This document shows, piece after piece, positions 7,201 through 16,152 of a stretch of 25,318 nt of DNA. Both the position numbers and the translations under genes were made by a program. This DNA comes from a virus, in the IMG/VR virus record IMGVR_UViG_3300028840_001059, positions 1 to 25,318 of that record. One strand, written 5' to 3'. The notes below the pieces were generated by a model. The model searched no databases and had not been told where the DNA came from. It saw only the letters and a program-made list of their open reading frames with translations. The stretch's first letter is position 1, and every line of letters starts with the position of its first letter.

Positions 7201-8159
7201 CAAATGAACCAGAAGTGACTTTGTTGTCTTGGACAAATAATCCGCTGGAGACTGTGTACAGCGTTTGGGAAGCATCAAAAACCGAGGATGAGTTGCGCAC
7301 GCCTGAAGAGATCAAGGCTGATGTAGATCCCAAGGAAGTTGAGCAACTATTCAGGGCAGTCATTGCTCAGGGCATCCCGGTTGGTGAACACATTGATTTC
7401 ATCTTCATGTTGGAGAATGTCAGTGTGTCATTTCGTGAACAGATGGTCAGACACCGGATTGGCGTGAAGCCAAGTCCAGAGCGTTTGGGTGTAGATATTG
7501 TGCCCAATCTGTCTGAATCATCTTGGTGGTCCCAATCAATGAGAATTCAGGACATGGGCAGGTTTGCCATCCAAGGCAATTACAGGACGGCACGCAGCAT
7601 CCGGGAACATGGCGATCCAGGCATCCAGGCGTTGTACAACGAGACCATGTCAGTCATCGAAAATACATACAATGAGATGGTGAAGGCGGGCATTCCGATG
7701 GAGGATGCCAGGGATGTGATACCGTTGGGTGCTCATCATCGCATCAGTTGGAAGATCAACATGGCAGCACTCCAGCACATCGTTGGCAAACGAGCGTGTT
7801 GGATTCTTCAGTTGGGTTTGTGGGGGCCAATCATCGACGGTATGGTTGATGAGTTGGTTGAGAAGGTTCATCCAATCTTCAGGGAAGTTGTCACACCGCC
7901 ATGCATACAGGGGAATGAATTCACCGGATGTGTGTTCATGGAGGAATGCCGCAGACGGCTGACTGGCGATGATGCATTGCCGCCTTGTACGCTTCATTTC
8001 AATTATCATCATCTGGATGAACAACACAGGGGGATGGCAGCATTGATGTTGGGCAAGTTGGATATTCCGATGAAGGCAGAGATGATGGAGCGTGCCGAGG
8101 ATTATGCACGTTTTTGGGGCAGAGATCCATACAATGGAAAGATGCTTGGCAGGAAGTAA
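7197..8159 (+). CDS. thyX: Divergent flavin-dependent thymidylate synthase (ThyX family)
   Basis: A 320-residue ThyX-family protein. ThyX makes dTMP from dUMP using methylene-tetrahydrofolate and FAD/NADPH. The MVRHR motif (R85-H86-R87) and a later S109-x4-S114-x-R116 (WWSQSMR) recall the signature RHRxxSxxxxSxR, but about 19 extra residues separate the halves. EDARDVIPLGAHH with INMAALQHIVGKR matches the second conserved block, whereas the usual Gln-x-Glu-Ile-Arg end of the dUMP site reads QLGLWGP. The C-terminal extension has four Cys (PPC, GCVFMEEC, PPC) that might bind metal. An AGGAGG site precedes an ATGA start, and the stop overlaps the next start (TAATG). The family call is good. Whether it methylates dUMP or makes another 5-substituted pyrimidine is open. 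Confidence 0.8.
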   Translation: MTNEPEVTLLSWTNNPLETVYSVWEASKTEDELRTPEEIKADVDPKEVEQLFRAVIAQGIPVGEHIDFIFMLENVSVSFREQMVRHRIGVKPSPERLGVDIVPNLSESSWWSQSMRIQDMGRFAIQGNYRTARSIREHGDPGIQALYNETMSVIENTYNEMVKAGIPMEDARDVIPLGAHHRISWKINMAALQHIVGKRACWILQLGLWGPIIDGMVDELVEKVHPIFREVVTPPCIQGNEFTGCVFMEECRRRLTGDDALPPCTLHFNYHHLDEQHRGMAALMLGKLDIPMKAEMMERAEDYARFWGRDPYNGKMLGRK

Positions 8160-8524
8160 TGCCCACGTTGGAGGAAATGCAGCGATGGCTCCGTGGGGAG
8201 GATGTTGAGGGTTTTCCAGAGCACGACAAGACCAAAGCGCTCAAGAAAGCCAGCAGCTTGAATCTCCGCAAGGTGGATGCCAAAAGGGAAGGGCGCAAAG
8301 AGCGTTGCTGGAGTGGCAAAAAGTATGAGATTATTGGTGATGGTGAAGATGCCATCTTGAAATTTGGCAGATACAATGGTGAACACTTGACACACATGGT
8401 CACAACGCCTGATGGCTACAGTTACATAGAATGGATGCTCAACCAAGACTTCCCAAGAGAATTGCTTGACATCATTGAGAATTTGCTTGAAGGCGAGATC
8501 AAACCAAGGGGAAATAAATGGTGA
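8159..8524 (+). CDS. ExoX C-terminal/DUF3820-like small protein
   Basis: A 121-residue protein starting at the ATG that overlaps the ThyX stop (TAATG). The C-terminal part, LKFGRYNGEHLTHM followed by YSYIEWMLNQDFP and a closing helix, matches the small domain found at the C-terminus of exodeoxyribonuclease X and in stand-alone DUF3820-type proteins (pattern FGKYKG...YLxWLL...F). The nuclease domain itself is absent. The N-terminal half is basic and unrecognised. It may bind DNA or assist a nuclease or polymerase. It overlaps the aminotransferase gene by seven bases. Confidence 0.55.
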   Translation: MPTLEEMQRWLRGEDVEGFPEHDKTKALKKASSLNLRKVDAKREGRKERCWSGKKYEIIGDGEDAILKFGRYNGEHLTHMVTTPDGYSYIEWMLNQDFPRELLDIIENLLEGEIKPRGNKW

Positions 8525-9858
8525 ACAATCCAAATTTGGAAGGTGGGGCGGAAATTCGCAACGGTCGGTTGATGAACAACGTGGAGCGCTATCCATTGCT
8601 GGTAGGTGCGGCGCAAGGTTCCACACTGTACAATGAAGGATGCGCAGACAAGAAAAAGTGGATGCACGCTGAACCAATGCCCTATGGGCTGTTGGATTAT
8701 TGGGGCGATGAGGGGGTGTGTTCATTGGGATACAACAGCCCAGAAGTATTCAGAGCCATCCACAAATTCTTGGGCACAGGATATCCACACCAGTTGCCAG
8801 ATATCTATCCACACCCGTTGAGATATCAGTTGGCTGATATGCTCTGTGAACGGACTGGGATGGATCGTGTGTTCCTGGCCAATTCAGGCACAGAGGCCAA
8901 TGAATCAGCGATCAAAATTGCCCGGAAATATTGGTGGGACAGGGGCAAGCACACAAAATACGATGACAAGGTGGCAGAACGCCACATCATTTTTACCATT
9001 GAGGGCAATTTCCACGGGCGCACAGGTTTGAGTCTGGCTGCTGGGGACTTCCGGGTCAGCCCATATCACAGGTGGGGGTTTGGGCCGTTGCCGGAGGGAT
9101 TTGCTGTTTTGACGGCTGACCCAGATTGGACCAGGCCTGTGTTCAAACAGGTTGTCTCCAACGGTGAGGAACATGAGCCGGTTGAGCCTGATTGGGAGAG
9201 TGCAGCGGCAATTATCCTTGCACCTGTGTTGGGAAACAATTGCGTCAGGACGTATCCACAAGCATTTTTCGATGAGTTGATGTACATCAGGCAAAAGTAT
9301 GGCGTGTTGCTCATCTTCGATGATGTTCAGGCAGGCAGTGGTCGGGCTGGCGCATATGCTACTTGGCAACATTACAACGTGAAGCCAGACATCATGACGT
9401 TGGCCAAGGGGATGGCCATGGGATTCCCTATGAGTGCCATGCTGGCAACTGAGAAAGTTGCCAGAACATTCACCCCAGGGGTGCATTTCAACACATTCGG
9501 TGGTTCACCATTCGTGTGTCACATGGCTATCGAGATGTTGCGATGGCTGGATGATCACATGGAGGAAATCAACGAAAAGGGCAAATTCATCAGGGAGTGG
9601 TTGGCTAGTTTGGATGATTGCATCGGGGCAGTGGATGGAATAGGGATGCTCAATGCTTTCACGCCTGTTTGGGATGAGTTGCCATTCGATGGATTTCAAC
9701 TCATCAGGGAGGCACGAAAGCATGGATTGAGCATGGCCACGCATCGTGCCAGTGGGCCGGTCAGATTCACTCCGCCATTGAATGTCGCGATGGAGGAAAT
9801 CAACACAGCAATAGACAAGTTGCACAAATCCATGTGCGTGTTGAAGGGGGAATCTTGA
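8518..9858 (+). CDS. Class III PLP-dependent aminotransferase
   Basis: A 446-residue enzyme of the acetylornithine/ornithine aminotransferase and glutamate-1-semialdehyde aminomutase superfamily. Visible motifs are FLANSGTEANESAIKIAR (phosphate-binding region), EGNFHGRT, LIFDDVQAGSGR (Asp contacting the pyridine nitrogen) and TLAKGMAMGFP, in which K297 is the expected Schiff-base lysine, followed by FNTFGGSPFVC. The length is normal for the family and all core motifs are intact, so it should be active. It transfers an amino group between an amine or amino acid and a keto acid. Such genes are rare in phages. Placement between ThyX/ExoX-C and a P-loop kinase suggests a nucleotide or DNA-modification role, or host amino-acid diversion. 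AAGGGG precedes the ATG. The stop overlaps the next start as TTGA. Confidence 0.85.
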   Translation: MVNNPNLEGGAEIRNGRLMNNVERYPLLVGAAQGSTLYNEGCADKKKWMHAEPMPYGLLDYWGDEGVCSLGYNSPEVFRAIHKFLGTGYPHQLPDIYPHPLRYQLADMLCERTGMDRVFLANSGTEANESAIKIARKYWWDRGKHTKYDDKVAERHIIFTIEGNFHGRTGLSLAAGDFRVSPYHRWGFGPLPEGFAVLTADPDWTRPVFKQVVSNGEEHEPVEPDWESAAAIILAPVLGNNCVRTYPQAFFDELMYIRQKYGVLLIFDDVQAGSGRAGAYATWQHYNVKPDIMTLAKGMAMGFPMSAMLATEKVARTFTPGVHFNTFGGSPFVCHMAIEMLRWLDDHMEEINEKGKFIREWLASLDDCIGAVDGIGMLNAFTPVWDELPFDGFQLIREARKHGLSMATHRASGPVRFTPPLNVAMEEINTAIDKLHKSMCVLKGES

Positions 9859-10457
9859 TCATCATCCTGGAAGGTTGCAATGGGGTGGGCAAGTCAGAAT
9901 ATGCCAGACGGTTGTCAGAGGCATTGAAAATCCCCATTTGTAGACCATTCAGGAATGGTAACACGGACACCCATTGGGATTCACACAACGTTGAATTACA
10001 AGATTGGCTCAAAGATGCAAAGGTGCCAGTCAATACGCATGTCGATGATTTGTATGTTGCTGATTTTTTGGACAACTTTGGAGTTGACGCAATATTGGAT
10101 CGGTCACTTCCATCTGCCATAGCATACGGGCGGGTGTTGGATCTGTCTGACGGATACTATCAAAACAGACTTGTGTGCCAATCGTTGTATGAGTTTTGGG
10201 AGAGTCGCATCACCAAACGTGATGATTCGTTGATGGTGTGGATGACTTGTGCATATGAAGATGCCAAGAGCAGGTGTGCAAATAGGGCATTCCCAAATAA
10301 AGGCACGTGGACAAAACTGGAAAATGAATTCAAGAGGTTGTTCCAGCGATGTCGGTTGCCCAACAAGAAGCAAATTAACACGTCAACTGTGAAGGTTGAT
10401 GATGGAGTCAAATCAATACTCAAGGTGTGTGAGGAATGTCTGAACCGGAAAGAATGA
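9855..10457 (+). CDS. P-loop nucleotide kinase, thymidylate-kinase-like
   Basis: A 200-residue P-loop kinase. The N-terminus IIILEGCNGVGKS is the Walker A motif of dNMP/thymidylate kinases (G7-x4-G12-K13-S14). ILDRSLPSAIAYG matches the DR segment of thymidylate and deoxynucleoside kinases that contacts the base or sugar. The LID-like basic region near CAYEDAKSRCANR is plausible. The start is TTG 9855, four bases after AAGGGGG and overlapping the aminotransferase stop (TTGA); an in-frame GTG at 9834 is the alternative. The stop overlaps the polymerase start as ATGA. It probably phosphorylates dTMP or a modified dNMP; a kinase acting on modified bases in DNA is a less likely option. Confidence 0.7.
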   Translation: MIIILEGCNGVGKSEYARRLSEALKIPICRPFRNGNTDTHWDSHNVELQDWLKDAKVPVNTHVDDLYVADFLDNFGVDAILDRSLPSAIAYGRVLDLSDGYYQNRLVCQSLYEFWESRITKRDDSLMVWMTCAYEDAKSRCANRAFPNKGTWTKLENEFKRLFQRCRLPNKKQINTSTVKVDDGVKSILKVCEECLNRKE

Positions 10458-13400
10458 CACATTTGCATGTCCATTCGGACATGTCGCAACTAGATGGTTG
10501 CGCCAAGATGGCGGACTACATCAAGATGGCAAAAGAACGTGGCCACAAGGCCATAGCTTTCACAGAACATGGCACCATGCGTGGATTCTACCAGTTGTTG
10601 CTTGATTCAAAGGAACACGACATCAAACCCATCTATGGCGTGGAATTGTATGTGTGTTCAGATATGACCAGGAAGGGGTTGACATCGGAAGAAAAGGCAG
10701 CAGTCATTGGTGACAAAAAGCTGAACAAAAAAGAGCAGAAGGAATTGCTCAGAGAACATGAGAATCTATTGGGCATCCGGGGCAGTTGGCACATGACGGC
10801 ATGGGCCAAGAATATGACCGGATTGAAGAATTTGTTCAAAATAACAAGCAAGGCGTGGATTGAAGGATTTTATTACAAACCACGCGTTGATTTGAAATTG
10901 CTTATTGAGCATGGCGATGGCATCATCGTGGGGACAGCTTGTTGCGGTGGGATGCTTGGGGAATTGGCATGGAAGGGGAGAGACAAGCAAGCTATGGAGG
11001 CGGCTGATGCCCTATATGAGAGATTTGGGGATGACTTCTGGTTGGAGATAATGCCACATGATCTCCCTGAGCAAGTCAAGACCAATCAATTCATGATTGA
11101 GTGCCAAAAGCGTTGGAGCAGGAAGGGAAGATTGCTGGCAACGCAAGATGCGCACTATTTGCACGAGGGTGATTGGGAGCATCACGAGGTGTTGTTGGCG
11201 ATTGGTACCAATTCAGTCATGAGCAACCCAGATCGATTCAGATTCACAGACAAGGGATTCCATTTCAGAACACGCCAGGAAATGTTGGAAGCATTCAAGA
11301 AATATCACCCATACATCGATGAATCCATGGTGAATTCTGCTTTGGATAAGACAGTTGTCTTGGCTGACGGGGTTGATTGCCAAGTGGAGATTGACAGGTT
11401 CAAATGCTTGGCGCCAGCACCTTACATCCCAACAGAATACAATGGGGATGAGTACAGATATATGTTGGAGTTGTGCAAGAAGGGCTGGGCATGGCGTGAC
11501 ATCCGTGGACGTGCCAAGAGGTTGGCCGCCAAGGAAAATGTATCATCCATGGTGATTGAAACACGCTACATCGAGCGCTTGAAGATGGAATTGACTGCAA
11601 TCAAGAAACAGAAGTTCATAGATTATTTCTTGATTGTGCATGAGTTGTACAAATGGATACGTGAACAGAACATCGCATGTGGGCCGGGCAGAGGTTCAGC
11701 CGCAGGCTCCATTGTGTCATTCCTGTTGGGCATCACATCGGTTGATCCAATTGAACACAAACTCCTGTTTGAACGATTCATCAACCCCAACCGTGTTGAT
11801 ATGCCGGACATTGACATGGATTTTGAAGATGTCAGGCGACAGGAAATCATCGAACATTTGCGTGAAAAATATGGTAGTGACAAGGTTTGCCAGATAGCAA
11901 CGATTGGAAAGTTGAGCGGAAAGCAATGCCTGAAGGATGTCAGCCGGGTGCTTGAGGTGCCATTCCTGGAAGTGAACCAAGTCACCAATAGCATCATTGA
12001 ACGGTCCAGCGGTGATGAACGAGCCAGCATGACCATTGAGGATTCATTCAAGGAATTCAAGGTTTGTCGTGAGTTCAATCAGAAGTATCCCAAGGTGCTT
12101 CATCACGCCAAACGCCTGGAGGGATTGGCTAAGAATTTGGGAATACACGCAGCAGGCGTGGTGACATCTCCGGTGCCATTGACCGAGTTGGTGCCGTTGG
12201 AGACACGTGATCACTCTTCAGGGAATCCAATTGTTGTTTGTGCTGTGGATATGTATGGCGCAGCAGCGATGGGATTGCTCAAGTTGGATGTGCTTGGGCT
12301 TAGAACTATGACGGTGCTCAGGGAAGCTGTGGAGGCAATCAAGAGGCGTCATGGTGTGGAAGTGGATTTGGAGCGGTTGGATCTTGATGATCCGCATGTG
12401 CTTCAAGGATTCACAGACCATGAATACATCGGTATATTCCAATATGATTCACCAGGCGCTGACAAAATCTGCTCAGGCGTTGAGTTTGTGAACTTTGAGG
12501 ATGTGGCAGCTATGACTGCACTCAATCGACCGGGCACAGCCAGAAGTGGGTTGGCAACACAATATGTAGCACGCAAGAAAAATCCAGAACTTATCAAGAA
12601 AACCGCATTTCACCCCAAGGTAAGTGAGATCACATCTGACACACTGGGCATCATCGTGTATCAGGAACACGTCATCAAAATCTTCACTGATATCGCTGGT
12701 TTTGCACCTGGCACAGCTGACTCACTGCGCAAAAAGATTGCCAAGAAATGGGGTGATGAGACTATTGGCAAAGAGCGTGAGAATTTCATCAAAGGTGCGT
12801 GTGACAAGACGGAGGGTATGACACCAGAGATTGCTGGAAAATTGATGGATGCCATCACATTTTTTGGTTCATATGGATTCAACAAATCTCATGCCACAGC
12901 GTATGGCATGATTGCATATTGGGGCATGTGGCTCAAGATCAAATATCCGCTTGAATTCTATTGGGCTTTGTTGAAGAATGAGCCCAACAGAATCAGGATT
13001 CAACAGGTTGCCAAAGATGCCAAGCGCCATGGGGTTGAGATAGCCAATCCAGACGTCAATGTGTCCAGGATTGGATTCTCAATTGATGACAGCAAGGGTA
13101 TCATCCGAGGCAGCATGGTGGATATCAAAAATGTGGGCGAGACAGCTGCAACATCTATCATGGAGCAGCAGCCATTCAAGGACTTTTGTGATTTTCTGGA
13201 ACGGGTGAACAGGCGCAAGGTGAACAAGCGGGTTGTGGCGAGTTTGGCCAGAGCAGGAGCGCTGGACAACCTGATTCCAAATGTCAGATGGTTCATTGAG
13301 AACCTGGATGAAGTTTGGAAGGTGGTGGGCAAAGCCAAATTCCGCAAAGGAGTTGAAGAACTGCTGGAGAAGTCCAAATCAGAGCCGCAGTGGTCTGATG

Positions 13401-14290
13401 AAGAGAAACAGTTGATTGCGTCCAAGGTCAGTCCGTTGGCATTTGGCCAACATCCGGTGGACGCCTATGGGGATTTCATCAGCCGGTCAATCAAAGTGCC
13501 GATTGCCAATATGAGTGATGAAAACTTCTTCAAGGACCACAATGGCAAGGGGTGCTTCATCTTGGGTGTGGTTGTGGAAGTCAAATACAACCAGGTGGGC
13601 GATTTTCATACAGGTGCATTGCCTGATGAAGATGAGCGCACGCGGATGGGTTGGGGCAAGAGATATGCCAACGTCAATGTGGAGGATGCCGGTGGCAAAC
13701 AGAATCGTATCAAGGTTGATTGGGACATATTTGATGACTACCGGGAGATTGTTGACGCTGGTGTGGGCACACCGGTTGTATTGCATGCGATTGCCAATGC
13801 GAGGTATGAAAACCTGCGTGCCCAATTCATAATAGATCTGGAAGAATACAGACAAAAAATTGAGAATGGCAAGGAATTGAGTATTTGGGAGCGCATCTTG
13901 TCAGGACAGCATCCGGTGTTGACCAGACAATGGAAGTCCAAAGCATCCAGGCGTGCGGCAATGATTCCGTATGGAGACACAATCAAACAAGCAGGCGCAA
14001 TCTACAAAGACAAAGGTGAAGCCACATTCAATATCACCGGAGTTATCACACACGTCAAAGAAAAATATGACAAGAAAATGAACTTGATGGCTTTCTTTGG
14101 AGTCATCGGGGTTGAAGGTTATGCTGATGTGCTTTGCTTTGCTTCCAGCTGGTCAGATTTCAGCCATCACATAAAACCAGGCCGGTTGCTGACGCTCAAG
14201 CTGTCTCGTGAAAGGGGTGCAAACTTCCTTCACAGCGACACAGGGAAAATTTGGATCTTGGATTCATCGAAAGTGCCCAAGGACACATAG
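10454..14290 (+). CDS. dnaE: DNA polymerase III alpha subunit (DnaE-type, with PHP domain)
   Basis: A 1278-residue replicative C-family polymerase. The PHP domain comes first: HLHVHSD (H5, H7), LDG (D14), FTEHG (H39), GVELYV and TQDAHYL keep the metal-ligand pattern of PHP domains that act as 3'-5' exonucleases. The palm shows CGPGRGSAAGS, then MPDIDMDFED with catalytic D452 and D454, and KLDVLGLRTMTV with the third Asp (D612). GFNKSHATAYGMIAYW marks the fingers/HhH region, and a beta-binding/OB-like tail follows (VITHVKEKYDKKMNLMAFF). It is slightly longer than E. coli DnaE. The start is taken at ATG 10454 because it forms an ATGA overlap with the kinase; ATG 10436 adds six residues. No separate epsilon subunit was seen, so PHP proofreading is plausible. 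The family is certain. Confidence 0.95.
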   Translation: MTHLHVHSDMSQLDGCAKMADYIKMAKERGHKAIAFTEHGTMRGFYQLLLDSKEHDIKPIYGVELYVCSDMTRKGLTSEEKAAVIGDKKLNKKEQKELLREHENLLGIRGSWHMTAWAKNMTGLKNLFKITSKAWIEGFYYKPRVDLKLLIEHGDGIIVGTACCGGMLGELAWKGRDKQAMEAADALYERFGDDFWLEIMPHDLPEQVKTNQFMIECQKRWSRKGRLLATQDAHYLHEGDWEHHEVLLAIGTNSVMSNPDRFRFTDKGFHFRTRQEMLEAFKKYHPYIDESMVNSALDKTVVLADGVDCQVEIDRFKCLAPAPYIPTEYNGDEYRYMLELCKKGWAWRDIRGRAKRLAAKENVSSMVIETRYIERLKMELTAIKKQKFIDYFLIVHELYKWIREQNIACGPGRGSAAGSIVSFLLGITSVDPIEHKLLFERFINPNRVDMPDIDMDFEDVRRQEIIEHLREKYGSDKVCQIATIGKLSGKQCLKDVSRVLEVPFLEVNQVTNSIIERSSGDERASMTIEDSFKEFKVCREFNQKYPKVLHHAKRLEGLAKNLGIHAAGVVTSPVPLTELVPLETRDHSSGNPIVVCAVDMYGAAAMGLLKLDVLGLRTMTVLREAVEAIKRRHGVEVDLERLDLDDPHVLQGFTDHEYIGIFQYDSPGADKICSGVEFVNFEDVAAMTALNRPGTARSGLATQYVARKKNPELIKKTAFHPKVSEITSDTLGIIVYQEHVIKIFTDIAGFAPGTADSLRKKIAKKWGDETIGKERENFIKGACDKTEGMTPEIAGKLMDAITFFGSYGFNKSHATAYGMIAYWGMWLKIKYPLEFYWALLKNEPNRIRIQQVAKDAKRHGVEIANPDVNVSRIGFSIDDSKGIIRGSMVDIKNVGETAATSIMEQQPFKDFCDFLERVNRRKVNKRVVASLARAGALDNLIPNVRWFIENLDEVWKVVGKAKFRKGVEELLEKSKSEPQWSDEEKQLIASKVSPLAFGQHPVDAYGDFISRSIKVPIANMSDENFFKDHNGKGCFILGVVVEVKYNQVGDFHTGALPDEDERTRMGWGKRYANVNVEDAGGKQNRIKVDWDIFDDYREIVDAGVGTPVVLHAIANARYENLRAQFIIDLEEYRQKIENGKELSIWERILSGQHPVLTRQWKSKASRRAAMIPYGDTIKQAGAIYKDKGEATFNITGVITHVKEKYDKKMNLMAFFGVIGVEGYADVLCFASSWSDFSHHIKPGRLLTLKLSRERGANFLHSDTGKIWILDSSKVPKDT

Positions 14291-14314
14291 TATATCGCAT
14301 GAACGGAGGGTGTC

Positions 14315-14827
14315 ATGAACAAAAAATATGGAATCATCTCAGTTGATGTTGATGGAGAACAAGTCAGCATGGATGTCGATGAAGAATTGCGCATTGGTGA
14401 CATCGACTATGACATGGGCAGAGTAGCAGCCCAGATGGCCTTCTGGGGGGAATTGTGGGGTCAAGCAGAATCCCAGCGTGTTGAGGCTGATTCTGATTAT
14501 CGCTTCTGGAGGGCGCAGCTGGGTGAATCCATCCTGAACAAAGATCCCAAAATCCCTGAATGGAAGGCAAAACAGAAGATTGAGGCATCACCCAAATTTC
14601 AGCGGTACAAAGACGGGATAGCCAAGGCAGCACGCAATGCCACGATGCTGAGGGCTGTTTTTCTGTCATTCCAAACCAAGGCTTCAATGCTTCAGTCCAA
14701 GGGTGCCAGGGCAAGGGCTGAGATGGAGGCCACTGGGATGGCAACCAAACGCAAGCCGGAAGGTGAACGTGAAGTGCTGAAAGACAAAATGCGCAAGATG
14801 AACATAAAGAAAAAGAAATCAGTCTGA
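14315..14827 (+). CDS. Possible UvsY-like recombination mediator
   Basis: A 170-residue, highly helical protein with a good GGAGGG site before the ATG. The central part, ADSDYRFWRAQLGESILN then EWKAKQKIEASPKFQRYK then VFLSFQTKASMLQSKGARARAEME, has the residue spacing of phage UvsY-type mediators, which load the recombinase onto SSB-coated single-stranded DNA. The C-terminus is strongly basic (KKKKSV end). It sits between the polymerase and the gp32-like SSB, just before recA, which is the context expected of a mediator. The similarity is by eye and weak; another coiled, DNA-associated protein is possible. Confidence 0.45.
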   Translation: MNKKYGIISVDVDGEQVSMDVDEELRIGDIDYDMGRVAAQMAFWGELWGQAESQRVEADSDYRFWRAQLGESILNKDPKIPEWKAKQKIEASPKFQRYKDGIAKAARNATMLRAVFLSFQTKASMLQSKGARARAEMEATGMATKRKPEGEREVLKDKMRKMNIKKKKSV

Positions 14828-14856
14828 TATCATCACAAACCAAAGTGAGGTGAAAA

Positions 14857-16152
14857 ATGGGCCTTGATGTCAACAAAATGAAGAAAAAGCGGGCAGAGAC
14901 ACAGCGGGGCAGTGATTTCTGGCAACCGCAAAACGGTGAGACCAAGTTGTATATTGGCATGCCGTGCCGCGATGATGATCAATGGGAGCCAACGGTTGGC
15001 CTCAACTTCATCGAGGTGTATGTGCACTACAGCGTTGGCAAGGACAACGCCATGGTGCTGTGCCTGAATGGCAAGGAAAACCCGATCATTCATCACCCAT
15101 ACATCGTTGCCTATCTCAAGGAAAAGGGCATCAAGATTCCAGAGGGCACCGAGTGTGGTGTTTGCAAGGCCATTCAAGAGGACAAAATCCAGGGTGATGC
15201 TGCCCATGACAGCAGAGCACAGATGCGTTATCTGTGGTGGCTCATCCCGATTGCCCACCGTGAAGATGCTGCGGATGACTGGCGGAGTTTTGGCCCCAAG
15301 GCGCAACCCTATATCTGTGGGCCAACTGTGCATGACGGATTCATGGATGTCATCGCAGAGAATGGTGACATCACCCAGATTGACTCTGCCATCTTGGTGC
15401 GGTTGGGTCGCAAAGGCAAGGGCATGAACACCAAGTATCAAGTTCAAGCGGACACGGAGACACTGAAAAAGCCGTTGAAGCTGGACAAAGCCACCAAGCG
15501 AGTCATACAAGAGGCCATCAAACAGAAGGGGCCGTGTGATTTGTTCCGGGTGGTGGCAGGCATGGTCAAGAAGCCATCGGAAATTGAAGCAGCCATCGGT
15601 GGCATCAAAGTGGACAGCGGTGAAGATGATGTCCCGGACACCGGAGGTGGTGGTGGTGGCACATCCAAGCCATGTTTTGGCCTTGACTACACCGATGATG
15701 ACGAATGCAACGCATGTGAGCTGCGCAAAGAGTGTGCCGAGAAGGCAGGCAAGGCCGGGGATGAAGGGGAGGATGCATCTGCATCAGAAGGCAGCGCAGA
15801 GCCACCGGAGGCATCCGAGACACCCCAGGAGGAAACATCGCAGGAAGCAGAATCCAGCGAGGAAGCAGAAGCATCTGCCGAGGGTGAATCATCCGATGAG
15901 GAAGAAACATGCTTTGGTAATCAGTGCACCGATGATGAAGAATGCCGGGCATGTGAATACAAGGTGGACTGTGCCAAGGAATGCGGCGTGCCCGTGCCGG
16001 GTGAAAAGCCCAAGCCCAAGAAAAAGGCTCTGCCCAAGAAGGGTGCAGCCAAGGAAAGCAAGGGAAAGCCCAAAGAGGCTAAACCTGCTGAGGGCGATGA
16101 CGATGGCCTGGCCGAGTTGGAACAACAACTGAAAGACATGGGCGACAGTTGA
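14857..16152 (+). CDS. gp32-like single-stranded DNA-binding protein
   Basis: A 431-residue SSB-like protein. It opens with a basic stretch, then FWQPQNGETKLYIGMPC, the pattern FWxPxxGxxxIRxLP typical of gp32-like proteins. H57, C69, C100 and C103 (EVYVHYSVG, VLCLNG, CGVC) match the His-Cys-Cys-Cys zinc site of T4 gp32. A Gly-rich linker (about 262-270) leads to an unusual tail with two copies of a CFG-x7-EC-x2-C type motif (from C273 and C352), separated by an acidic Ser/Glu stretch and followed by a Lys-Pro segment and an acidic end. The tail is longer than in gp32 and probably recruits partners. GTGAGGTGA precedes the ATG, and the stop overlaps the recA start as TTGA. Confidence 0.75.
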   Translation: MGLDVNKMKKKRAETQRGSDFWQPQNGETKLYIGMPCRDDDQWEPTVGLNFIEVYVHYSVGKDNAMVLCLNGKENPIIHHPYIVAYLKEKGIKIPEGTECGVCKAIQEDKIQGDAAHDSRAQMRYLWWLIPIAHREDAADDWRSFGPKAQPYICGPTVHDGFMDVIAENGDITQIDSAILVRLGRKGKGMNTKYQVQADTETLKKPLKLDKATKRVIQEAIKQKGPCDLFRVVAGMVKKPSEIEAAIGGIKVDSGEDDVPDTGGGGGGTSKPCFGLDYTDDDECNACELRKECAEKAGKAGDEGEDASASEGSAEPPEASETPQEETSQEAESSEEAEASAEGESSDEEETCFGNQCTDDEECRACEYKVDCAKECGVPVPGEKPKPKKKALPKKGAAKESKGKPKEAKPAEGDDDGLAELEQQLKDMGDS

